From: Sulfurospirillum arsenophilum NBRC 109478
GTDB taxonomy: Bacteria > Campylobacterota > Campylobacteria > Campylobacterales > Sulfurospirillaceae
Assembly: GCF_000813345.1 (NCBI RefSeq)
Contig: NZ_BBQF01000006.1
Location: 1-56,887, forward strand
DNA length: 56,887 bases
Direction of reading: 5' to 3'
The translations under genes were made by a program, and so were the position numbers. Shown in pieces: positions 8,149 to 17,965 of this stretch (its first letter is position 1; every line of letters begins with the position of its first letter). Below the pieces are notes generated by a model. The model did not search any database and was not told the origin of the DNA. It was given only the letters and a program-made list of their open reading frames with translations.

Positions 8149-10053
8149 TTATAATTTTCCAGCGTACTTTTTCAATCGCTTCATACATTCGTACGTTCCA
8201 GCACCTTCATGCAAATGCCCACTCCATATCTCAGAAACCCAAGAGAATTGATAGTTTTCCATCTCTGAGAATAGCCCATCAAAGTCTATGCAACCTTCAT
8301 CTATTTGGACACCTTCTCCATTATTGCCATAAGCATCAGAGATATGAACATGCCCAACAAAAGGCATAATTTTTTTAGTATATTCTTTTAAATCCACATT
8401 AAACAAATTGCAATAAAGTTGCGCATGACATACATCATATGTCATCTTAAAACCAAAATGATTACAAAATAACTCCATATCATCTGCTAACATAAAGCCA
8501 TGCTGAAACCACTCTCCACCCAAATACCAAGGACGAGGAGGCAAGTTTTCTGGCAAAATATCTATTTTATCTTTATCAAAACGTAATTTTTCAAAATTTC
8601 TTATAGCTTCTTCTGTTAAAAATCGTGTATCACAAAGCTCTTTTTGATTTAAAAACATTCCACCAAGATGAACTACCATTTTAGGTTTTGCATTTGGGAA
8701 ATACTTCGATAATTCTAAAGTTTTTTCTATGCTTCTCTGAATAATATCGAGAGATTCGTCAACAATTGCTTTGTCTTGTGAGCATATATCAACAAGTTTT
8801 CTATTGAAAATCTCAGGTGCATGTAAAATCATTTGTGAATTTGAAATCTTACTAGGTCTAAAATCAACATTTAAATCTGTTTCTGAACAGTGAAATTCAA
8901 CAATTGGACTATTTAAAACGCGGTATTTTTCATAATCATGAAATCTACATTTTATTCCCCAATCTTTGGTAAAAGAGAATTTTTCCCACTCTTCTATTTT
9001 GACAATATCTCCAAAATCTGTACTATTAATATAACAATCTTTCTTTACTTCATTTCTAAGAACTTTCCCAAAATAGTCCTCTATCTCATGAGAAAAAATA
9101 CCTTTTCCTGGTGATTTAAACACTACATCATTTCTAATAAGCACATGTCCTACAGGTAAGTCTCTTATCGGTACTGCTGATTTTGCAAAGGCCTCTTTAT
9201 TTAAAATTTCTGCTTGATTAACAACTTTTTTTGAAGTCAATGCACTCTCAAGTGACCTAATCTCTTCAACCATCTGCTTAAATTCAGCAGGAAGGATAGA
9301 AGCTTTATGATCTGGCCCAGCTTGATTTTGATCAAATGTAATATGTTTTTCAATTACCTTAAAGCCCATAGCGACACATGCTACTGGTATAAAAACACCT
9401 CTTTCATGTCCAGAATAACCTGCAACAAAGCCTGAAATCTCTTGCAAAACATCTACAAATTTTAAATTTAGATTTTCATAGGGTGCTGGATAGGTAGATT
9501 GTGATAGTAAAAACATATATTTAACCATATTTTTTTTGTACAGTATGGCACATTTTCGTATATCTTTTTCTTCCCACATTCCCGTAGAAATAAGTAATGG
9601 TCGACCATAAGAGTTTGCTTTTTTTATTAATTCGATATTGGTCATATCAGCAGAAGCAATTTTAAAACCACTGACACCTAATTCACCTACAAAATCTGCA
9701 GACTTTTCATCAAAAGGTGTAATAATTAAATCAATCTTTTGCTCATTACAATACACTCTAATCTTACGATAATCTTCATGACTTAATTCACAATCCCGTA
9801 GCAACGGAATAAGATATTCAAAATTCCACTCTTCACTATTGGCATCATTCAAAATCTTTTCTGAATAGATCGCCTCTAAATCTCTTTTCTGAAATTTAAC
9901 TGCATCTGCCCCAGCCAATACAGAAGCGTCAATAAGCTTGATAGCCTCTTCGAAACTGCCATTATGATTAATGCCAATTTCTGCAATAATATAGCTTTTA
10001 GTCTCTTCGTTATTAAAAATTTTATCCAATTTACCACTGTTATAATAGTTCAC
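8149..10053 (-). CDS. NeuB-family synthase fused to xylose-isomerase-like TIM barrel
   Basis: A 634-residue two-part protein. The first half is a full NeuB synthase: IAEIGINHNGS, GADAVKFQK, STGMWE, YPAPYENL, GYSGHERG, EKHITFD, GPDHKAS and a SAF domain (about 290-345). From about 355 to 634 is a second barrel of the xylose-isomerase-like/AP-endonuclease-2 superfamily, with apparent metal ligands in ILPENL (Glu), TYDVCH (Asp/His), GHVHISD (His) and VSEIWSG (Glu). This suggests one chain makes a substrate by aldose-ketose isomerisation or epimerisation and condenses it with phosphoenolpyruvate, but that is inference. Start is GTG with AGGA 7 bases upstream, overlapping the CBS-cupin stop (GTGA). 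It is the second NeuB in the window. Confidence 0.8.
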   Translation of the reverse strand: MNYYNSGKLDKIFNNEETKSYIIAEIGINHNGSFEEAIKLIDASVLAGADAVKFQKRDLEAIYSEKILNDANSEEWNFEYLIPLLRDCELSHEDYRKIRVYCNEQKIDLIITPFDEKSADFVGELGVSGFKIASADMTNIELIKKANSYGRPLLISTGMWEEKDIRKCAILYKKNMVKYMFLLSQSTYPAPYENLNLKFVDVLQEISGFVAGYSGHERGVFIPVACVAMGFKVIEKHITFDQNQAGPDHKASILPAEFKQMVEEIRSLESALTSKKVVNQAEILNKEAFAKSAVPIRDLPVGHVLIRNDVVFKSPGKGIFSHEIEDYFGKVLRNEVKKDCYINSTDFGDIVKIEEWEKFSFTKDWGIKCRFHDYEKYRVLNSPIVEFHCSETDLNVDFRPSKISNSQMILHAPEIFNRKLVDICSQDKAIVDESLDIIQRSIEKTLELSKYFPNAKPKMVVHLGGMFLNQKELCDTRFLTEEAIRNFEKLRFDKDKIDILPENLPPRPWYLGGEWFQHGFMLADDMELFCNHFGFKMTYDVCHAQLYCNLFNVDLKEYTKKIMPFVGHVHISDAYGNNGEGVQIDEGCIDFDGLFSEMENYQFSWVSEIWSGHLHEGAGTYECMKRLKKYAGKL

Positions 10054-10796
10054 TTTTGAATCCTGCCATATTTGTCTTCGTATCTAATAATATCATCTTC
10101 ACCAAAATATTCGCCCAATTGAACTTCGGTAATGATCAGGTTTTGAGAATTAGAAACATTTTTTATTTTATGCTTACACCCAGTAGGAATATAGATATAT
10201 CTACCCGTTTCTGCAAGAAATTTAGACTCCTCTAAAGTTATCTCAGCAAAGCCTTTAGTGATAATCCAATGCTCTTCTCTTTGCTTATGTTTTTGAAGGC
10301 TTAACTCTTCATTGGGAAACAATGTAACGACTTTTGACTGTACATGTTGTGCTAAAAGCGTACTCTTATAAAAGCCCCAAGGCTTGGAAACAATTTCATA
10401 GTCAAGCTCTTCTTCTTCTATATTTGCCACTTGCAATAAATCAAAAGCATAATCTTTTAACAACATAATATGAAATTGCTTTTTGGTGATGACATTGATA
10501 AGTTTATTCTCCTTGTCAACTATGGGAATAAAGGTAATTTTTTCAGATTTAAAAAGCTCTATAAGAGTATTAAAATCATCATCAAGAGTAATTTTAATGA
10601 TATCTTGGTTGTAAGCAATCTCTTTATTTAAATTATGCCCATCAATAAGTAACCTTCTGATATCTCCATCTGTTAAAATACCTACTAAAGCGTTATGATC
10701 ATCGACAATTAAAAGAAACTTCTTCCTATTCAAATCTATTCGCTTGATAGCTTCTATAACTGTAGCATAACAACTAATGGTAAGATTTTTAAGCAT
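10050..10796 (-). CDS. CBS-domain pair fused to ManC-type cupin
   Basis: A 248-residue protein. Residues about 5-115 form two CBS domains (VDDHNALVGILTDGDIRR and IPIVDKENKLINVITK), which bind adenosyl or other ligands and often regulate. Residues about 135-248 match the C-terminal phosphomannose isomerase type II cupin of ManC: KPWGFYKS, SLQKHKQREEHWI, ITKGFAEIT, IYIPTGCKHKIKN and GEYFGEDDIIR followed by DKYGR. Metal-binding His of the cupin are present. In Campylobacter PtmE, CBS domains are instead joined to a nucleotidyltransferase. Here the cupin that is missing from manC at 6051-7088 has joined CBS domains. It overlaps the NeuB fusion gene by 4 bases. Role is inferred: regulated isomerase or partner of the GDP-sugar pathway. 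Confidence 0.8.
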   Translation of the reverse strand: MLKNLTISCYATVIEAIKRIDLNRKKFLLIVDDHNALVGILTDGDIRRLLIDGHNLNKEIAYNQDIIKITLDDDFNTLIELFKSEKITFIPIVDKENKLINVITKKQFHIMLLKDYAFDLLQVANIEEEELDYEIVSKPWGFYKSTLLAQHVQSKVVTLFPNEELSLQKHKQREEHWIITKGFAEITLEESKFLAETGRYIYIPTGCKHKIKNVSNSQNLIITEVQLGEYFGEDDIIRYEDKYGRIQK

Positions 10797-10820
10797 CTAT
10801 CACATAACCTTTTATAAAAT

Positions 10821-12527
10821 TTATTTACTATTTAAAGTCAAACGGCCATTCACTAACGTGTATATTTTTTCGCATCGCTGTATTGTACTTAATCTATGAG
10901 CTATAATAATAAGTGTCTTATTGTTGCTAACATCATAAATCTCGTCCATAATTTGTATCTCAGTTGCATCATCAAGTGCAGAAGTAGCCTCATCGAGAAC
11001 CAATATTTCAGGGTCATCATACAATGCTCTTGCAATAGCAATGCGTTGTTTTTGGCCACCGCTAAGCATGATCCCCCCTTCGCCAACAGGAGTATCTGCG
11101 CCTTCTTTAGTTTGTAAAAAATCATATATTTTTGCTTTTTTAAGACACTCATCTACTTTAACTTTGTCATAATCTCCAGAAAAAGCTATGTTTTGACCTA
11201 CTGTACCATCAAAGAGATAAACTGACTGAGGAATATAGCCTATTTTCCTTCTCCATGATTTGACATTTGAATATTCTAAATTTACATTATCAATCTTAAT
11301 ATTACCATTCACAGGTCTATATAAGCCTATGATTAGATCAACTAATGTACTTTTCCCACCACCGCTTTCACCAACAAAGGCAATTTTTTCTCCTTTGATG
11401 ATTGTAAGACTAATATCATCAAGAACTATTCTACTTTTTTCATATTCAAAGCATATATTCTGCAATTCTATTTTGTGATTAAAATAAATCTCTTCGTCCC
11501 CTAAATTTTCACTATCATACATCAAATCATTATGAATGATTTCCAATGCTTTATAGTTAAACATAATAATATTATAACTTGTTGTAATTCTATTTACTGA
11601 AGGGAGCATCCTATAAAGTGATAAAACAAACATTGATAACATAGAGAGAGCTTCTCCAATATTACCTTGATTTTTCCATATCATATACATAATAATAGAG
11701 ATGATAATACTAAATCCTATTGCTTCTAGTAAAAGCCTCGGCACTTGTAGAAGTGTTTGTGATTTAATATTTGCCTGAGCATGGCCATGACTTGATTTTT
11801 CAAACTCCTCAAGCACCATTTTATCGTTAGATTTTAATTTTAAAATCTTAAAATTTCCAAAGCTCTTATTGATAATCTCATAAAAGAGTCGTTGAAGTTC
11901 TGCCCTTCGAAAGCCTTCTTTTTTCATTCTTACAGAAACTGTTTTCAACATTATGACTGCATTAATCCATAAAACAACAGTCATTGCTAATGTCACTTGA
12001 TAATCAACCCATAACATCATCATATAGATAAAAATAACGATGAGTACTTCACTCATCATAAATACACATGAAGAAAGGAGATTTGTAAAGCCAGATGCTT
12101 CACTTATTATTGACTTTGTAAGTGTAGAGGAATTTTTGGTAACAAAATTTTTATATGGCATTCCCATATAATTTTCAAAAAGTCTATAAGCCAAAAGGTG
12201 GTATCTACCTTGTGAAAATTTTGCTAGCTGGTAGGTGTATACAATATTGATAGCACTTCTGGCAATATAGAAGAGAATCAGGAGGCCTCCAAATGCCATT
12301 ACAAAATTAATATTACTCATAAAACCATAGGTATCATAGATATAACTATAGTAGCGGTTATTGTGAATTGTATCAAAATTCATCACTACCGATAAAAAAG
12401 GCATTATGACGGAAATCCCCAATGTCTCAATTATTGAAATGAAAATAGAAAATAAAAAAAGTATTGAGAGGTATGTTTTGTCTTTTTTTGTCAAGATATC
12501 TTTTAACTTGGAAAGTATATTTTTCAT
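10821..12527 (-). CDS. ABC transporter with fused ATPase, PglK/MsbA-like glycan flippase
   Basis: An exporter half-transporter with about six membrane helices (residues about 20-330) followed by an ATPase (about 340-568). Walker A is GESGGGKST, the Q-loop YIPQSVYLFDGT, the signature LSGGQKQRIAIARAL, Walker B ILVLDEATSALD and the H-loop IIAHRLST. The N-terminal half resembles PglK, the flippase of lipid-linked oligosaccharides in Campylobacter. In this glycan locus it probably moves an undecaprenyl-linked sugar or glycan across the inner membrane. The open frame extends to 12557; I use the second ATG at 12527, as its first residues (MKNILSKLKD) look like the family start and TAAGA lies upstream, but the longer form cannot be excluded. 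Confidence 0.85.
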   Translation of the reverse strand: MKNILSKLKDILTKKDKTYLSILFLFSIFISIIETLGISVIMPFLSVVMNFDTIHNNRYYSYIYDTYGFMSNINFVMAFGGLLILFYIARSAINIVYTYQLAKFSQGRYHLLAYRLFENYMGMPYKNFVTKNSSTLTKSIISEASGFTNLLSSCVFMMSEVLIVIFIYMMMLWVDYQVTLAMTVVLWINAVIMLKTVSVRMKKEGFRRAELQRLFYEIINKSFGNFKILKLKSNDKMVLEEFEKSSHGHAQANIKSQTLLQVPRLLLEAIGFSIIISIIMYMIWKNQGNIGEALSMLSMFVLSLYRMLPSVNRITTSYNIIMFNYKALEIIHNDLMYDSENLGDEEIYFNHKIELQNICFEYEKSRIVLDDISLTIIKGEKIAFVGESGGGKSTLVDLIIGLYRPVNGNIKIDNVNLEYSNVKSWRRKIGYIPQSVYLFDGTVGQNIAFSGDYDKVKVDECLKKAKIYDFLQTKEGADTPVGEGGIMLSGGQKQRIAIARALYDDPEILVLDEATSALDDATEIQIMDEIYDVSNNKTLIIIAHRLSTIQRCEKIYTLVNGRLTLNSK

Positions 12528-12593
12528 ATTTAATCTTACAACCTTATACCACGACATATCATATATTTTATACTATTACGTAATTCCAACAAC

Positions 12594-13673
12594 TTACAAA
12601 TTTATATGTATCTTAAAAAAATCCACATACCAATCAATAAATTTATCAATTCCTTCTTGAATTGGTGTCGCAGGCTGATAGCCTAAATCCGCTACAAGAT
12701 CGCTCACGTCAGCATAGGTAGCGGGTACATCACCTGCTTGAAGAGGTAAAAAGTTTTTCACAATCTCTTTGCCTAGTTTTTTCTCAATTGCACTGATAAA
12801 ATCCATTAATTTCACAGGATTATTATTGCCTATGTTATAAACCTTGTAAGGCGCAGACGAAGTAGAAACTCTACCCTCTTTTCCATTCCATGTTGGATCA
12901 CTTTTGGAAGGATTATCAATAACACGTATAACTCCCTCAACAATATCATCAATATACGTAAAATCTCGGTACATCTCACCATGGTTAAACACATCAATAG
13001 CCTTACCTTCTAAGGCCGCTTTTGTAAATAAGAACAGAGCCATATCAGGTCTTCCCCATGGGCCATAAACGGTAAAGAAACGAAGGCCAGTCGTTGCTAT
13101 ACCAAAGAGATGACTATAGGTGTGCGCCATCAGTTCATTTGATTTTTTACTTGCGGCATAAAGACTAATAGGGTGATCGACGTTATGATCTGTGGAAAAA
13201 GGGAGTGTTTCATTAAGTCCATACACAGACGAACTACTGGCATAACATAGATTTTTAACATTATAATGTCTGCAACATTCTAATATGTTCATAAATCCAA
13301 TGATATTGCTATCAATATAAGCCTGTGGATTGGTAAGGCTATAACGTACTCCTGCTTGCGCAGCAAGATTACATACGGCATCAAACTTTTCAGATTCAAA
13401 AAGCTTGATCATTGCTTCTTTATCTTCAAGGTTTATTTTTATAAAGTGATAGTTTGGATGTATTGAAGATTTGAGCAAAACACCATAAGGAATACTTTTA
13501 CCTTCTTCAAGGCTATTGATAATCCCACTTCTTTGAAGTCTTCCATATTTAACATTTTGGTCGTAATAGTCATTGATATTATCAAGTCCCACAACTTCAT
13601 CGCCTCTGGCTAAAAGTTTTAATGCCAAATGGCTTCCAATAAATCCTGCCGTTCCTGTTATAAGGATTTTCAT
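12594..13673 (-). CDS. NAD-dependent epimerase, UDP-glucuronate 4-epimerase type
   Basis: A 359-residue extended SDR most like UDP-glucuronate 4-epimerases (UDP-GlcA to UDP-GalA). It starts TGTAGFIGSHLA, has the loop LDNINDYYD shared by this subfamily, SSSSVYGLNE, Tyr-x3-Lys in YAASK, and GLRFFTVYGPWGRPDMA followed by DFTYIDDIVEGV, which are hallmarks. GGAGC is 9-10 bases before the ATG. It lies 12 bases from ugd, whose product UDP-glucuronate is its expected substrate. With TviB nearby, epimerisation of a UDP-N-acetyl uronate is also possible. Confidence 0.88.
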   Translation of the reverse strand: MKILITGTAGFIGSHLALKLLARGDEVVGLDNINDYYDQNVKYGRLQRSGIINSLEEGKSIPYGVLLKSSIHPNYHFIKINLEDKEAMIKLFESEKFDAVCNLAAQAGVRYSLTNPQAYIDSNIIGFMNILECCRHYNVKNLCYASSSSVYGLNETLPFSTDHNVDHPISLYAASKKSNELMAHTYSHLFGIATTGLRFFTVYGPWGRPDMALFLFTKAALEGKAIDVFNHGEMYRDFTYIDDIVEGVIRVIDNPSKSDPTWNGKEGRVSTSSAPYKVYNIGNNNPVKLMDFISAIEKKLGKEIVKNFLPLQAGDVPATYADVSDLVADLGYQPATPIQEGIDKFIDWYVDFFKIHINL

Positions 13674-13685
13674 AAAATTTTGCTC

Positions 13686-14855
13686 CTAAGAATCACTGTT
13701 AAATATGTCTCGTGTAAAAACTTTGTCATCAACATCCAAAAGAGCACTACTCAATCGATTTGCAATAATGATGTCACTTATTTTTTTAAATTCTTCTAAA
13801 TCTTTAATGACCCTTGATTTATAAAACTCATTTGCTTCAATCACAGGTTCATAGACGACAACTTCAATACCTTTAGCTTTGATACGCTTCATCACACCTT
13901 GAATGGCAGAACTGCGAAAATTATCGCTTCCGCTTTTCATGACCAAGCGATACACACCAACAACTTTTGGATTCTGCTTAATAATACTGTCTGCAATAAA
14001 ATCTTTTCGGGTTGTGTTGGATTTAACAATAGCTTCAATAAGGTTCGATGGGACTTCCGCATAATTGGCTAAAAGCTGTTTGGTATCTTTAGGAAGGCAG
14101 TATCCACCGTATCCAAAGGATGGATTATTGTAAAAATTCCCAATACGAGGGTCTAAACAAACCCCTTCAATGATCTCTTTCGTGTTAAGCCCATGACTTA
14201 GCGCATACGTGTCTAGTTCATTGAAATAAGCAACACGCATAGCAAGATACGTGTTAGCAAAAAGCTTTATAGCCTCCGCTTCAGTAGATTCCGTATAAAC
14301 AATAGGAATCTCTTTTTTGATAGCACCTTCCACAAGTAATTCAGCAAAACGCGTTGCACGTTCACTTTTTTCGCCAATAACAATACGGGAAGGATATAAA
14401 TTATCATAGAGAGCTTTACCTTCACGTAAAAATTCAGGGGCAAAGAAAATATTATCAACACCAAACTGGGCTTTAAGTTTTTTGATATACCCAACAGGAA
14501 TAGTTGATTTTACAACCATTGTTGTTTGAGTGTTATACGCAAGAATATCTTTAACAACACTTTCAATTGAGCGTGTATTAAAATAGTTCGTGTCAATATC
14601 ATAATCGGTAGGAGTTGCAATAATAACAAATTCAGCATCTTTATAGGCTTCATGCTTATCCAGAGTTGCTCTAAAATTCAGAGGCTTATTCTTAAGATAC
14701 TCCTCGATCTCTTTATCTTCAATCGGAGCAATTTTTTGATTAATCATTGCCACTTTTTCAGGCACAATGTCAAGGGCAACTACTTCATGGTTCTGTGCCA
14801 GCAAAATACCATTTGAAAGCCCTACATAACCTGTTCCAACGATTGCTATTTTCAT
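13686..14855 (-). CDS. ugd: UDP-glucose 6-dehydrogenase
   Basis: A 389-residue NAD-dependent dehydrogenase that oxidises UDP-glucose twice to UDP-glucuronate. It has [44 protein letters not shown] and the catalytic Cys in [11 protein letters not shown] (about residue 256), the same arrangement and length as E. coli Ugd. Its ATG overlaps the stop of the TviB-type gene by one base (TAATG). It probably feeds the 4-epimerase downstream. Confidence 0.94.
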   Translation of the reverse strand: MKIAIVGTGYVGLSNGILLAQNHEVVALDIVPEKVAMINQKIAPIEDKEIEEYLKNKPLNFRATLDKHEAYKDAEFVIIATPTDYDIDTNYFNTRSIESVVKDILAYNTQTTMVVKSTIPVGYIKKLKAQFGVDNIFFAPEFLREGKALYDNLYPSRIVIGEKSERATRFAELLVEGAIKKEIPIVYTESTEAEAIKLFANTYLAMRVAYFNELDTYALSHGLNTKEIIEGVCLDPRIGNFYNNPSFGYGGYCLPKDTKQLLANYAEVPSNLIEAIVKSNTTRKDFIADSIIKQNPKVVGVYRLVMKSGSDNFRSSAIQGVMKRIKAKGIEVVVYEPVIEANEFYKSRVIKDLEEFKKISDIIIANRLSSALLDVDDKVFTRDIFNSDS

Positions 14856-16111
14856 TATAATCTTGCGTCTACCAATGATTTTGGTAAAAATGATTTAATA
14901 TCATAAACAACTTGATGCTCATTTTTCGTAATATTTATCGTATTAAATTCTTTGTGAGAAACGGCTAGCACAAGCGCATCATAGGTATTCAAGGCTGGTA
15001 ATTCTGCCAACAACTCCAAATTATATTCGTGCTTGACCTCTTTTGCATCTGCCCAAGGATCATAGATAGCTATCTGCACACCAAATTCTTGAAGTTCTCT
15101 GATAACATCAATCACTCGAGAGTTACGAATATCAGGGCAATTTTCTTTAAAAGTAATGCCTAAAATCAAAACCTTTGAACCTTCAATTTTATGCCCTTTT
15201 TTAATCATCAATTTGATCACTTGATTGGCAACGTAAATGCCCATATTGTCATTGAGTCTACGTCCTGCTAAAATAATCTCTGAGTTATAACCTACTTCTT
15301 GTGCTTTATGTGTTAAGTAATAAGGATCAACCCCTATACAGTGGCCGCCAACAAGACCTGGGCGGAAAGGAAGAAAATTCCACTTTGTTCCTGCAGCTTC
15401 CAAAACTTCATTAGTATCAATCCCCAAACGACTAAAGATGATAGAAAGTTCATTGATAAAAGCAATATTAATATCACGTTGAGAATTTTCAATAACTTTA
15501 GCGGCTTCTGCCACTTTAATACATGAAGCTTTATGGGTACCTGCTGTGATAATACTTCGATATAATGCATCTACTTTATCCGCAATAGCGGGTGTTGAGC
15601 CTGATGTTACTTTAAGAATTTTAGTCACAGTATGCGTTTTATCACCAGGATTAATGCGTTCAGGAGAATAACCGCAGAAAAAATCAATATTAAATTTCAA
15701 ACCTGAAAATTTTTCAAGAATAGGAACACAATCGTCTTCCGTAGCACCTGGATAAACCGTACTTTCATAAATAACAATATCATTTTTTTTAAGCACTTTT
15801 CCAACAGTTTCACTTGCCTTAATAAGAGGTGTCAAGTCTGGACGCTTGTTTTTATCAATGGGTGTCGGAACGGTAACAATAAAAATATTGCAGGCACGAA
15901 GTGTTTCAAGGTTGGTGGTAAATTCCATATTATGAGCAATCGCTTCTTTCACTTCAGCTTCAGTAAGTTCAAGTGTACGATCATAGCCTCGTTTAAGCTC
16001 ATCGATGCGTGTTTGAAAAATATCAAAACCAACAACAGAATATTTTTTTGCAAATTCAACGGCTAAAGGAAGCCCTACATATCCTAGTCCAATTACTGCT
16101 ATTTTATCCAT
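14855..16111 (-). CDS. tviB: UDP-N-acetylglucosamine 6-dehydrogenase, TviB type
   Basis: A 418-residue nucleotide-sugar dehydrogenase that closely follows TviB of the Salmonella Vi locus: [73 protein letters not shown], the catalytic Cys in [16 protein letters not shown] and [11 protein letters not shown]. The family oxidises UDP-GlcNAc to UDP-N-acetylglucosaminuronate. AAGG lies 6-7 bases before the ATG. It shares a leftward operon with ugd. Having both enzymes implies that two different uronic acids enter the glycan or that one is a branch-point for amino-uronates. Confidence 0.92.
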   Translation of the reverse strand: MDKIAVIGLGYVGLPLAVEFAKKYSVVGFDIFQTRIDELKRGYDRTLELTEAEVKEAIAHNMEFTTNLETLRACNIFIVTVPTPIDKNKRPDLTPLIKASETVGKVLKKNDIVIYESTVYPGATEDDCVPILEKFSGLKFNIDFFCGYSPERINPGDKTHTVTKILKVTSGSTPAIADKVDALYRSIITAGTHKASCIKVAEAAKVIENSQRDINIAFINELSIIFSRLGIDTNEVLEAAGTKWNFLPFRPGLVGGHCIGVDPYYLTHKAQEVGYNSEIILAGRRLNDNMGIYVANQVIKLMIKKGHKIEGSKVLILGITFKENCPDIRNSRVIDVIRELQEFGVQIAIYDPWADAKEVKHEYNLELLAELPALNTYDALVLAVSHKEFNTINITKNEHQVVYDIKSFLPKSLVDARL

Positions 16112-16123
16112 TATTGACCTTTG

Positions 16124-16942
16124 TTATATCTCTTCTTTGATTCTTAAATAAACAGGAAAACGTGGCTTTCCACCTTTGGTAATCTCTTGAAATTTATAAG
16201 TAATTTTTTGTCCAATCGCAGGGGGATTCTTACGATCCTGATCGTTAAAACCTGTGCCAATATCGAACAAAACACCTTCATCGTTTTTACATGTAAGTGA
16301 GCCAAAAAGATTTTTGTACTTTCCCTCACCTTTATGATGCTCTACCACTTCACACTCTGCATCTTGAAAGCTTTTCAATTTGAGAGCATTAGGGTCGCGT
16401 TTTGTCACATACTTTGAATCAGGATTACGAACAACAACACCTTCACCGCCACCTTTTTCGATCTCTCTCAAAAAGCTTCTAAGATGTTCTTCATTTTCAC
16501 ATGTAATCTGTTTGGCAATTCTTAAATAATCCGCTTGATTAAGTTTGAGATAATACTCTAACTTCACTAAGCGTTGAATTAAACCTCCATTTTCACTGGG
16601 GACATCAAACGCATAAAAAGCAATGTTTTTCCACCCATCATGCGGCTCTTTTTTCTTCACTATGGAGATAATATTCTCAAAATCGCCTCGTTTACTCCAC
16701 AATTCACCATCCACAGCAAAAGGAGGAAAACCTTCCGTAAACCAAGCAGGAGCAGAGAGTTCAAAACCACCTCTGGAAATGAGCTTTTGTCCATCCCAAT
16801 ACGCTCTTACCCCATCCATTTTTTCACTCATAAGCCACCCAGAAACATCTTGTCCTTCCCACTCTTTGAGCAACATCAGCTCAGGTTTGGCCGCAAATGT
16901 TAAGCTTACAAGTATTAACCAAAGAGTAATAAGCCGTCTCAT
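16124..16942 (-). CDS. secreted ATP-dependent DNA ligase (Lig E type)
   Basis: A 272-residue minimal DNA ligase. The first about 18 residues are a signal peptide (RRLITLWLILVSLTFAAK), so it is probably periplasmic. The adenylation domain has the catalytic lysine in SEKMDGVRAYWDG, then the Arg of SRGG, VDGELW, YAFDVP, EGVVVRN and LKLKSF, which are ligase motifs I to V. A short OB domain follows (about 190-272). The known relatives in Haemophilus, Neisseria and other Proteobacteria are called Lig E and have been linked to extracellular DNA or competence. It begins directly after the rfbB stop codon (TAGATG), which implies translational coupling in a sugar operon with which it has no obvious business. 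One TACATGTA at 16288. Confidence 0.9.
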   Translation of the reverse strand: MRRLITLWLILVSLTFAAKPELMLLKEWEGQDVSGWLMSEKMDGVRAYWDGQKLISRGGFELSAPAWFTEGFPPFAVDGELWSKRGDFENIISIVKKKEPHDGWKNIAFYAFDVPSENGGLIQRLVKLEYYLKLNQADYLRIAKQITCENEEHLRSFLREIEKGGGEGVVVRNPDSKYVTKRDPNALKLKSFQDAECEVVEHHKGEGKYKNLFGSLTCKNDEGVLFDIGTGFNDQDRKNPPAIGQKITYKFQEITKGGKPRFPVYLRIKEEI

Positions 16943-17965
16943 CTACGCTTCTAGCTTATATTTTTCGAGATACCAAATGATGGTTTTAAGAATGCCACTT
17001 TCAAAGTTTTCTTCCGCTTCCCAGCCCAATTTTGTCTCTATTTTTGTGGCATCGATGGCATAACGTCTATCATGCCCTGCTCTATCTTCCACGAAAGTAA
17101 TTAACTCTTTGTAGGAAGTTTTTTTAGGTTTTAGAGTATCAAGTATTTCGCAAATTTTATGGGCGATATAAAGATTGTCTCGCTCATTTCTACCACCAAT
17201 ATTATAGGTTTCACCCGAGTTGCCTTCATGAAAAACCAGATCTATCCCTTTGCAGTGATCTAAGACATAGAGCCAATCACGAATATTTTTACCATCGCCA
17301 TAAATAGGAATTTTTTGATGACTAAGTGCTTTACGAATAATCGTAGGAATAAGTTTTTCATCATGTTGTTTCGGTCCATAATTATTGGAGCAGTTCGTAA
17401 TGACAGTGTTCATACCATACGTATGATGATAAGCACGTACAATCATATCACTTCCCGCTTTTGAAGCCGAATAAGGAGAGTTAGGTGCATAAGAGGTCAT
17501 TTCAGTGAATAAGCCCGTAGCTCCTAATGTGCCATAGACCTCATCGGTAGAAATATGATGAAAACGACACTCCTCATACCCTTCTAAATGTACAAAAGGT
17601 TTCTCCATCCAATTCTTGTACGCAACATCAATGAGTGTAAACGTTCCATTGACATTGGTCTCTATAAAAACGCCTGGATTTTTAATGGAGTTGTCAACAT
17701 GGGATTCTGCGGCAAAGTGAATCACCCCTTGAATATTATAATCTTCAAAAATCGATTCAACCAATGTTCGATCGCAAATATCGCCTTGAACAAACGTATA
17801 GCGTTCACTGTTTTGCACTTCAACGAGATTATCTAAATTGCCTGCATAGGTTAAAAGATCCAGATTCACGAGATGATAATCGGGGTATTTTTCGAGAAAA
17901 TAAGGCACAAAATTAGAGCCAATAAAGCCCGCACATCCAGTCACTAAAACATGTTTCTTATTCAT
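16943..17965 (-). CDS. rfbB: dTDP-glucose 4,6-dehydratase
   Basis: A 340-residue extended [56 protein letters not shown], Tyr-x3-Lys in YSASKAGSD and [17 protein letters not shown] are the RfbB pattern. It converts dTDP-glucose to dTDP-4-keto-6-deoxyglucose. It overlaps rfbA by ATGA. rfbC and rfbD (for rhamnose) are not in the window, so the keto sugar may be used for another deoxy or amino sugar. Confidence 0.95.
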   Translation of the reverse strand: MNKKHVLVTGCAGFIGSNFVPYFLEKYPDYHLVNLDLLTYAGNLDNLVEVQNSERYTFVQGDICDRTLVESIFEDYNIQGVIHFAAESHVDNSIKNPGVFIETNVNGTFTLIDVAYKNWMEKPFVHLEGYEECRFHHISTDEVYGTLGATGLFTEMTSYAPNSPYSASKAGSDMIVRAYHHTYGMNTVITNCSNNYGPKQHDEKLIPTIIRKALSHQKIPIYGDGKNIRDWLYVLDHCKGIDLVFHEGNSGETYNIGGRNERDNLYIAHKICEILDTLKPKKTSYKELITFVEDRAGHDRRYAIDATKIETKLGWEAEENFESGILKTIIWYLEKYKLEA

